NCBI GenBank assembly: GCA_039707465.1
Contig: CM077643.1
Span: forward strand, 202,826,105 to 202,890,104
Length of the DNA stretch: 64,000 nucleotides
Direction of reading: 5' to 3'
Source: Rhabdophis nuchalis
Taxonomy: Eukaryota; Chordata; Lepidosauria; Squamata; Natricidae
The translations under genes and the position numbers were made by a program. Under the pieces are notes generated by a model, which was given only the letters and a program-made list of their open reading frames with translations, was not told the DNA's origin and did not search any database. This document shows, piece by piece, positions 55,221 through 64,000 of the stretch; within the stretch, counting starts at the first letter, position 1; every line of letters begins with the position of its first letter.

Positions 55221-56540
55221 AAAGGTTAGAATATATTTTCTCTCCTAATCTCTTGTTTTTGGAAAAGTAAATTCTTCAATTGTTAAGTTTGGTTTCTGAT
55301 AACTGTAGATATATCAAAGAGAGCATTTTTTTAAACCAACAATTTGGTTTCTACAATTACTATAAGTACATATTACTCTATATCTAGTACGTATATCAAG
55401 TAGGTATAATGATCAAGTAGGTACACTAACCCTTTTAAAGTCCATAAAAATAAAGTCGTATTTTTTTTCAGCAACTTCTATAAACAAGGTTGTGATCATT
55501 AAATTAATATCAGCTTTTAATTTCCCTCTTTGTGCAAATTTGATGGAGCTTGGGCTTATCTTTTTTGAAAAGGGATAATCTTTTCTATGCAGATCTCTTC
55601 CCTTGTACTTCTTCCCATCCTTTTGTTTTTATTCTGAACTTTGAGCAGAGTTCTCATTATGGATCTGTATAATTCTAACAAAATAAAAAGGTTCATGGAA
55701 TTCCCAGTACACTTCAGGCATGAGCAATAGATATTGGTGAAAATGTTAGTCAACATTTTCTGAAAAATTTCAAGGTGCTTTTATCACTATGGCTTACCTC
55801 AATGCAGCTGTTAAAATTACTTCATATGCTACACTACTTTTTATGCTTATCAGAAGGTAAAATTAGTGAGATTTCTCCATACCTGTCCCTTTCTAGACCT
55901 CCAGAATACACATTATCTTACTGTTTGAGTAATAGTGTACATAACAATGTTTTGTGAAGGTGCAGCTGAAGAGTCGGGGAAAAATCAATCTTTGTAATTG
56001 CCAAGTGAGTTATTTGGGCTAATAGAATGAATTGCCCAAACTTTCTCAATGTGAGGACTTGAATCAAGATCCTTCGGATATCTGATTATGTGAACGACAT
56101 AAGGGAACAAAGAACGACATAAGGGAACAAAGAATGAACAATAAGTTTTTATAAGCAATGAAGTTTTAACCAAAGTGAAAATAAGCATAATGTGTCTGGT
56201 GGCTTAAACAGGAAAAGCATGTTATTTGCAAGAAGATAGGGATTAGAATAAAATTATTCAGAATAAAAAGGTTTGAAGTTCTCTAATCTAGGATAAATAA
56301 GGCCTGGAAATAGGGAGTGAGGGTTGTCCTCTTTTTGTCCTCCTGTATCTGATAGGCAGAGCCTTAAAATTAAATATTGTACAGCATTTTAGTGTATTTT
56401 GGGGATTATCGCCATAGTAGTCATAAAAATGTTTATGTGACACCGTAAATAGTCTGCATCTTTCTTTCCCTGATTTATTGACAGACTTAAATTATTTCCT
56501 ATTTCCAGCAATTGTCTTCAGTTCAGATCCTTTAAATCTA
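55221..56540 (+). other. SGO2 3' flank, no gene recognised
   Basis: AT-rich. A 19-bp unit (gaacgacataagggaacaaa) is tandemly duplicated at 56092-56132. The next syntenic gene in human, AOX1, is not visible. Confidence 0.55.
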
Positions 56541-56765
56541 TGATAACTCTGTGTTTGTGTGCGTGTGCTTACAAGCATACCCATGCTTTCAAGTCATGGT
56601 TGATTCCTGGCAACTACCTGGACAAATCCCAGGTTTTTTGGCAGTTTTTCAGAAGTGGCTGAGAAAGAAAGACTGGTCCAAGTCCCCCAGTTGGCTTCTT
56701 TATGCCTTGGAACTAGTTTTCAGAGGCTCGTTGTTTCTAGCCTGATGTCTTAACCACTATGCAAA
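56541..56765 (-). repeat. tRNA-derived SINE (second type)
   Basis: The minus strand reads GGGCCAGTTTTGCATAGTGG then TTAAGACATCAGGCTAGAAAC, an A-box/B-box-like head, then a body ending near the complement of ttacaagcatacccatgc. Confidence 0.65.
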
Positions 56766-57069
56766 ACTGGCCCTCCCATGATCAATGTTATCTGTAGACA
56801 AATAAGTAAGGGTATGCTAGTAAAATATTGCAGTTGAAAAAACAGTTTTTTTTATTGATGTTGTAGAAAGTAATTTCATATGTATGTAGATCTGAGATTT
56901 CCCCCCTCAGTTTTTCACTGTAATGTTTGTTGCCAAAAAGTTAAACAATGTATTCTCCTTTTGTCCCCCATTGCCCTACTTTCCAATCGTCAATATCATC
57001 CTTTGACCATTCAGATATCTGGTAACTGTAGTGAAAAGTGTGTACTGGCAAATGGAGAATTATTGATTA

Positions 57070-57122
57070 ACTAGCTGTACCCGGCCACGCGTTGCTGTCG
57101 CCCAGTCTGGTTAAATGGCCAA
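57070..57122 (+). mobile_element. Composite repeat X, head fragment
   Basis: ACTAGCTGTACCCGGCCACG through ttaaatggcc matches the first 50 bp of copies 1 and 2, then stops. Confidence 0.75.
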
Positions 57123-57467
57123 ATGCTGCACAGCCCTAGCATTTTCAAAAGAAATAAGATCTTATCTTAATTCATGACCAGATCTCTGGCTCTTCCCTCA
57201 GTACTTTTTAAGAGATTGTGAGTTTCTGATTACAGACTGTCTGACTCAGATTACATCGCCTGAGCCTCTGTTAAGGTGCCATGCATTCTTTCTCTTTCTG
57301 AACTCTTCTGCTGTCTCCCTGAGCAATATTGAGCAACTACCTGTATATTGGTATGTGCTTGGCCAGGGATAGAACCCAGGGCAGTATAGGCAATAGTTCA
57401 TGTGGCAACTGTGGAACTGGCTTCTTATTGATGGTTTCCTTTTCAGAATTCAAGCCTAAATGGCATA

Positions 57468-57806
57468 CAGGTAAAGGTAAAGGTTCCTCCTGCATATATG
57501 TGCTAGTCAATCCCGACTCTAGGGGCAGTATTCATCTCAATTTCTAAGCTGAAGAGGCAGCACTGTCTAAAGACATCTCCATGGTCATGTGGTCGGCATG
57601 ACTAAATGCCAAAGGCACACAGAGTACTGTTACCTTCCCACCAAAGGTGGTTCCTATTTTTTCTATTTGCATTTTTACATGCTTTCAAATTGTTACGTTG
57701 ACAGTAGCTGAGAGCAGTAACAGGAGCTCAGTCCTTTATGCGGTGAACTGCCGACCCTCTGATTGACAAGTTCAGCATCTTAGCTACTGAGCCACTGCAT
57801 CCCAAG
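57468..57806 (-). repeat. Sauria-type SINE
   Basis: The minus strand starts GGGATGCAGTGGCTCAGTAG (tRNA-like head). Its 3' end is the complement of gtgctagtcaatcccgactc, a BovB-like tail, followed by a (CCTTTA)n terminus. Full length, moderately diverged. Confidence 0.85.
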
Positions 57807-60013
57807 AATTGCATAAGCATGGTTATTTGAGGGATTGCCTGTCTCCCATAATATCTGCCTAGCCAATTCAATCCTGTAGGGATGGATTCTGTAGAGATAA
57901 ATTCTGAATTGCTTCAATTGATCAATGTCATCTCTCAAGTTACTGGAAGTGTGCCTTCTTTGTAGTGACTCTGGTCAGTTTGCAGTTCTCAAACAAAACA
58001 TTTAAAACAAATAAAAATCATAAATTAATATAGATAGCAGCTAAAATAATTAACTAATTAACAGTAGAGCCAAAAAGAAGGCTTTTAACATATTTGGAGC
58101 CCCAGGCCCAGATACACAGCCAAGTTTATTTATTTATTCATCCACTCATTAATTTATTAGATTTATATTTTAAAGCCTTACAAAAAACCCTAACTATTGG
58201 AATCATTCTAATCTTTAAAGGATGAATATTTCACAGGACAGGAGCTATAACAGAGAAACTTAATTGTAAATGGCAATTATGTTATTTAAAATTATAAATG
58301 ACAATAATCATTGGAGAAGAAGAATACTGAAAAATACATCCAAAATAAAGATGTGGAAAACACTGGAGCTAGAAAAACTGAATACATTTCCAACACTTCA
58401 ACAGTAGCCATCGCTGGCACTCACAATGAAGTCTGGATGTATTGCCACATCTCAAAATTGGTATCAGCTAGCCTTAAAAAATAATTAAACCATATTCTAT
58501 TAGAACTGAAATGTTTAGAATCTTTTGAAATTCAAAAGTTTTTGTGTAGGCAAATTTTCATGTATAACACATTTAGATAGTTTTATGGATAAAGTTCCAG
58601 ATCATTACATTTAAATAGAACGTGAATTGTAATTTTTCATCGTAGATTGCTAATTGAGAGTTAGTTTCCAATATCTAATGTTCACTTCTATGCATGAAGT
58701 ACTGCAACCTTTTCTAATGCCCCTTTGGTTCATTTGGTTCTGCTGGAATGGATGTAAATAGAAAAGCAGTAAACAGTAAGTAAGGATTATATTTCTAATG
58801 CAGGAATGAGGAACATGATAACAGATCAACACTAATTTGCTCTTGATGCCTTACAGGCAAATGTTGCATTTGGTTTAATTATTCTTTTGATCCTTTAGAT
58901 TAAAAGAAACCAAGAGATACTAAATATTCACAAATGCCTACTAAGGGCCCACAGCGATTTTTACAAAATTAAAGTAATGGAAGATTATACAGTAGTCAGA
59001 GGGTATGGTGGATAGCAAGGTCATCAGTTTGCTTTCTAATAAATGTTGTGAGTCTAGACAGCCATTTTGTAAGTGGTTTTAACTTTTAAGGTATGCATCT
59101 CAAATGCCTGCAAATCCTGAAACTAGCAATTTTCCTGCTTTAATTTGAATAGGAATATGTGTGGGGCCCAGCAACTCCTTCCATTCTGAGGTTTTTATAT
59201 GAGTAATATACCTACTGTTAGAATTCCAGCGGAACACTTGTGTGCAAACAAAGAATATTGATATGTCTCTTTGTATAACATTTACTACAAAGTGTACAAA
59301 ATCTTAAATTTATCTACTGAATTAGTTGGAGACATTCCTATTAACTCACATGTTAAATGTGAGTTTCTGACTGCAACTTTGGAAAAGTGAAAGTTTTTAG
59401 GACACAAATCTTTGACTTCCCAGAAAAAGGAGATTGTAGTGTTATGATAGATGTTCTGGATTTTCTGCAGAAATGTCACTTGCCAGTCCCATGGGTAATT
59501 CTGCACAGAGACTTCTACAATAACTAACAACCGTATAACATTTCATCACAAAACAGAAGAATCTTGAAAATATTTATGTACAAATGTTCCTGTTCTTATT
59601 TCTCTTCTGTCAGAAGGATTAAAACACCTTCACTGGGTTCATCCTAAAATGGAAATAAAACACACTAGACAATCAGTGGAGGTCAAAAATATGGGTAGTG
59701 GCTGTAAAGCACTGCTTTTTTCCAATTCCCCTTTATTGGTAATTTTAGTTTAAAAATGATTACGTATCAATGAAATGGAATGTATTAGCCATTACAAACA
59801 CATTTTCCTTCTGTTAGAGTGAAAGTAAATGCCTCCTATAGTTTAACATATACAGTAAAGTATCTCTTTATATAGAGCTAAAGCTCAGGCATTTTATCTA
59901 GATATGTTTTTTTCCTTGCATAACATACATGTTTTCCTTTAAATATGTATGCCTGAATTTTGCTATGTGATGTAGCCATTTCTTTATGACCTCCCACATT
60001 CTAACCTCTACTT
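57807..60013. other. Intergenic, no gene recognised
   Basis: AT-rich. A LINE 3'-end-like piece lies at about 58125-58190 (ttatttatttattcatccac). Otherwise nothing supported. Confidence 0.55.
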
Positions 60014-62213
60014 TCATGAGGTTTTAGTCTTGTGGTGGCTGCCGGTTGGTGGTGGCCGGGTAGGGCCACCACCAACCGGCGCAAAAGTCCGCGCATCCGT
60101 GTCGGCTTGAGGCAGGTGTGCTAATGTCTGCCGGAAGGCGGCGTGTGAGTCAGGGAGGCCTGAATGGGCGAAGGCCTCATGCGGCTGCTGCGGAAGTTCG
60201 GATTGAGGTGAAACAGGCCCGACGGGGGCAACTTGGCAGGCCGGTCCCGGTGTCGGGGTCGGTGGCGGCGGAAGGCGGCGCCTTAGTTGATCCAAGTGGC
60301 GCCGCCACTCGGATCCATCAGGGAAGTTGACCCTGTAAGAGCAGGGGCCCGTTAGGTCACATATGGTGGCTGGGACCCACCTCGGGTCCCCTGCAAAATT
60401 CCGAGCGTACACCGGTTCCCCGGGGTGGAAAAGGCGGGGAGGGGGCGCCCCCAGGTTGCAAGGCTGCACCTCGTTGTAGGATGGGTGCAGCCTGTCCAAG
60501 GGTGATTGCAGGCGGTGGCCCATCAAGAGCTCAGCGGGGCTCTTCCTGGTGGCCGGGCAAGGGGTGGAATGCTGACCCAGGAGGTAAGCAGCCACCCTTG
60601 CAGGCCAGTCCCCCTTGGTCATCCGTCCCAAAGCCTCCTTGGCCGAGCGGACGGCCCTCTCCGCCCTGCCATTGGAGGCCGGATGATAAGGGGCCACTGG
60701 CGCGTGGCGGATCCCTTGGGAGGCCAGGAATTCCTGGAAGGTGGTGGACTGGAACTGGGGCCCGTTGTCGGACACCACGATGTCCGGCAACCCGTGCGTC
60801 GCGAAAAGGCGACGCAAGGCCCTGACCATACTCTCCGCTGTGGTGGATGTCATCAGGACGACCTCCACCCAGTGCGAGGAACGTCTGGCCCCGGAAGGGA
60901 CCCGCGAAGTCTACGTGGAGACTGGACCACGGGCTCTGGGGCAGGTCCCACTCCCTGGGTGTCACGACCGGAGGGGCAGGGCGGGAGGACTGGCAGGTGG
61001 CACAGCCCCCAACCCAGGCTGCTACCTCCGCATCCATGCACGGCCACCACACATAGCTGCGGGCGAGCGCCTTCATCCGAGCTATGCCGGGGTGGTCCGC
61101 ATGGAGCGTCCGGAGCACCTGGTGTCAGAGCGGGGGGGGGGAATAATGACCCGGTCCCCTGAGCACAAGCAGCCGCAGTGGAGCAAGAGCTCCAGCTGGC
61201 GTGACTTGTAAGGCCGAAACTCTTCGGCCACGCTGAGGCCACCCTCTCAGGACCCAGGTGGAGACCTGGGACAGGACAGGGTCGGCCTTCGTCCGGGCTG
61301 CGACGTCGGATGACGTCAGAGGCAGTCCTGAGTCTGCCACGGACAAGACGGACTGGGCCGGCACTGGCTCCGGGTCCGCCTTGGGGAGGGGGCATCTGCT
61401 CAGGGCATCCGCGTGCCCGAGCTGCTTGCCAGGACAGTAGTACAGCGTATAATTATACGCCGCCAGAAACTCCGTCCACCGGGTCATCCTGGGAGACAGG
61501 ATGGGGGGCGTCGGACGGTCACCGGCCAGAAGCCCAAGGAGTGGCTTGTGGTCAGTGAAGACAGCAAAAGTCTGACCGTACAGGTACTGGTGGAACTTTT
61601 TAATCCCGGACACTATAGCCAGAGCCTCCTTGTCGATCTGGCTATAGTTCCTCTCCGTTGGAGACATCATCCGCGAATAAAAAGCAATGGGGGCTTCCGA
61701 GCCATCTGGGAAGGAATGGCTCAGGACGGCCCCCAGGCCAAAGGGGGAGGCATCGCACGCCAATGTCATAGGCAGCCTGTCATTATATTGCACTAGGACT
61801 GCCTCTGACGTAAGCGTGGCTTTGACAGATGCGAACGCATGCGCCTCGCGGTTGCCCCAGCGCCAGGCCACGGATCAATCGAGCAATCGATGTAGCGGCT
61901 CGGCTAGCGATGCCTTGTGGGGTATGAAAGGCGTGTAAAAATTCAAAAGGCCGGGGAATGCCTGCAGCTCCGCCTTAGAGGCAGGCGTGGGGGCATTCTT
62001 GATGGCCTCGACCTTGGCGGGGGTGGGGTGGATGCCCCGGGCGTCAATCATGAAACCCAGGAACTCCACCTCCGGCGCAGCAAAAACACATTTGCTGCGC
62101 TTCAATTTCAAACCCATGCCCCTGAAAATACTGAGGACCTTCCTGAGGACTTTGGCGAGTTCTGAGATGCTGGAAGCAGCTATCAGAACATCCTCAAAGT
62201 ACGGGACCACGCC
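60014..62213 (-). mobile_element. Ty3-type retrotransposon pol fragment (RT end, RNase H, integrase)
   Basis: On the minus strand: RT C-terminal part 62213-61875 (EVEFLGFMIDARGIHPTPAK, YFEDVLIA), a TGA, RNase H and connection 61871-61125 (LACDASPFGLGAVLSH, FTDHKPLLGLL, PGKQLGHADALSR), then integrase zinc-binding region 61118 on (ADHPGIARMKAL...WWPCMD, CATCQSSRPAPP) and catalytic core 60868-60014 (VSDNGPQFQS, PYHPASNGRAERAVRSAKEA), ending in a Pro-rich tail. At least two frame breaks. No LTR adjoins and gag, protease and most of RT are absent. Confidence 0.88.
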
Positions 62214-62556
62214 TGGGAGCCCATGGAGCAGGCTCCACGTAGACTTCGCGGGTCCCTTCCAGGGCCAGACGTTCCTGTACGGTCGGACTTTTGCTGTCTT
62301 CACTGACCACAAGCCGGTGACCGTCCGACGCCCCCCATCCTGTCTCCCAGGATGACCCGGTGGACGGAGTTTCTGGCGGCGTATAATTATACGCTGTACT
62401 ACCGTCCTGGCAAGCAGCTCGGGCACGCGGATGCCCTGAGCAGATGCCCCCTCCCCAAGGCGGACCCGGAGCCAGTGCCGGCCCAGTCCGTCTTGTCCGT
62501 GGCAGACACAGGACTGCCTCTGACATCGTCCGATCGCAGGGAGGCATTAGAGACAT
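62214..62556 (+). mobile_element. Inverted mosaic of pol pieces from the same element
   Basis: On the plus strand it strings together an integrase-linker piece (SRLHVDFAGPFQGQTFL, source near 60885-60930), an RNase H piece (YGRTFAVFTDHKP, source near 61540-61580), a short join, and the RNase H end (MTRWTEFLAAYNYTLYY, PGKQLGHADALSR, source 61320-61490). It abuts the minus-strand RT fragment, so order and orientation are both scrambled. Confidence 0.85.
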
Positions 62557-62570
62557 ATTTTGAAACTTGA

Positions 62571-63185
62571 AGGGCCAATCTTAGAATTTTGGGTAGAGCA
62601 AGTTCTATGGTAATAGTGCAAAATTGGAGAAGGAGCCTAGCTGGGCATCATAAAAAAGTGCTATTGTTTGGCTTTGAATAGTTTTGAATGCCCCAGGTAT
62701 TTAGTGGCTACCTCTTATCTTGAGAAATTTGAGGATGGTAGTTGACACTTGTTTTTATCCTATCACATTCAGAAAAATAGACAAATTATATTTGTGAGGT
62801 GGATAAAATTTTGGATTTCTTCCAGATTTTCTATTCATTAATATCACTGCTTCTTAGCAAGAGCAGGCCTGCCCAGGATCAGGCCAGGAATAGTGTTGAT
62901 TGAGGAAAAGGATTGTATATCATCCACTAAGCAAAACGTAGTAATAAGGTTTTTAATCTCAATGAATTAACAATGCCAGTTGCTATGGGGCAAAATGTTT
63001 TCATATTATTTTAGAGCGAAGACATAACCAGGGGTTTTAACCAGTCCTATTACTCTCAGCTTAAGAAATGGACTAAACTTGGAAATATTGTTAAAGAATG
63101 TGCTGACGAATTCTAGAGTTACACAACACTTTTGTTTTCATTTTTAAAAATAATTTGTTATGGTTGTATTATATTATAAAATATA
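62571..63185. other. Unique-looking AT-rich sequence
   Basis: No gene or repeat recognised. Confidence 0.6.
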
Positions 63186-64000
63186 AATTCTACCTACTGT
63201 ATTTCTCCCTCTCTGTCTATCCCTCTATTTACCTACCTACCTACATACTGTATTTCTCCCTCTCTATCTATCCCTCTACCTACCTACCGTATTTCTCCCT
63301 CTCTATCTATCCCTCTATCTACCTACATACCTACCTACCTACTGTATTTCTCCCTCTCTATCTATTCCCCTATTTACCTACCTACTGTAATACAATAATA
63401 CAATAGCAGATTTGGAAGGGACCTTGGAGGTCATCTAGTCCAACCCCTTGCCTAGGCAGGAAGCCCTATACCATTTCAGACAAATGGCTATCCAACATCT
63501 TCTTGAAGACTTGCAGTATTGGGGCATTCACAACTTCTGGAGGCAAGCTATTCAACTGGTTATTTGTTCTGTCAGGAAATTCCTCCTCAGTTCTAAGTTG
63601 CTTCTCTCCTTGATTAGTTTCCACCCATTGCTTCTTGTTCTGCCCTCAGGTGCCCTGGAGAATAGCTTGACTCCCTCTTCTTTGTGGCAACCCCTGACAT
63701 ATTGGAAGGCTGCTATCATGTCTCCCCTAGTCCCTCTTTTATTAAACTGTATTTCTCCACCTCTCTCTCTTTGGGCCACCTGGGAGTTGCTATCCTCTGT
63801 GTTTTGGCACTTTTAGGCTTCCATACGTTGCTGAGGAAATGACAGTTGAAAAGCAGCCTGATGGGAGGGGCTACAGGGAGCTGAAAACCTGATCAGTGGG
63901 TACATTTTACGTTTGTGTACCTTGCACATGACACATGTGTGCTAGGCACAAAATGAGTACATATTCTATTATCAGAAGTCCTTGGGAACATTGTGTCAAA
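63186..64000 (+). mobile_element. Composite repeat X, copy 3 (runs off the window)
   Basis: CTAC array (63189-63384), the CR1 3' piece (63385-63750) and the X tail (gggccacctgggagttgcta ... gtgtgctaggcacaaaatga ... gaagtccttgggaacattgt), in the same order as copy 2. The end of the tail lies beyond 64000. Confidence 0.72.

Noticed and set aside
60481..61211. Plus-strand ORFs of 114-218 aa
   Set aside because: Antisense shadows of the GC-rich integrase and RNase H coding sequence on the minus strand.
12..64000. CRISPR array or bacterial defence system
   Set aside because: The regular repeats here are microsatellites, LINE tails and tandem units without unique spacers; the whole window is vertebrate in character.
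55221..64000. AOX1, the next gene after SGO2 in human
   Set aside because: No exon resembling aldehyde oxidase was recognised before the end of the window.

Overview
This is vertebrate nuclear DNA, most likely from a squamate reptile and probably a snake. Spliced genes have long, AT-rich, repeat-filled introns. The repeats include a BovB LINE tail, a Sauria-type tRNA SINE, CR1 and L2/CR1-clade LINEs, L1, many hAT MITEs with 8-bp target-site duplications, Ty3-type LTR elements and long CTAC/CTAT arrays. I see no bacterial operon, CRISPR array, rRNA or tRNA gene. The species is inferred from repeat types and from the gene pair, not proven.

Two host genes lie head to head. KCTD18 (minus strand, 12181 down to 586) is complete: six coding exons with GT-AG borders and matching phases give a 434-residue BTB/KCTD protein. 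SGO2, shugoshin 2 (plus strand, from 17758), keeps intact 5' exons for the PP2A-binding coiled coil. Its large exon, however, hits a stop at 52696, then further stops and frame changes, and carries a hAT MITE at 53803-54183. The reconstructed reading frame gives about 417 residues, against roughly 1,265 in human. SGO2 therefore looks like a decaying or truncated gene here. The KCTD18-SGO2 pairing matches human 2q33. A CpG-rich segment at about 14250-15010 is the probable shared promoter region.

Layout: 1-12181 KCTD18 exons, with an L2 LINE (6500-11470) in the first coding intron, itself split by a 1.9-kb hAT element. 12182-17757: promoter region, a palindromic hAT MITE and a candidate solo LTR. 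17903-36606: SGO2 intron after the start exon, holding fold-back DNA elements, CR1 split by a composite repeat (called X here), a LINE split by a young LTR-retrotransposon derivative (27402-28649), and an L1 ORF1-only insertion with 16-bp TSDs (33790-35770). 36783-47987: next intron, with a BovB tail and a 9-kb second copy of X that contains CR1 3' ends, two hAT MITEs and tail-to-tail LINEs. 47988-55220: remaining SGO2 exons. 55221-64000: 3' flank with SINEs, a rearranged Ty3-type pol fragment (60014-62556) and a third X copy running off the window.

The main points of interest are the apparent loss of SGO2, the half-L1 insertion with an open ORF1, the deep nesting of X, and the inverted mosaic of pol pieces at 62210-62556. 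No new defence or enzymatic system was found.
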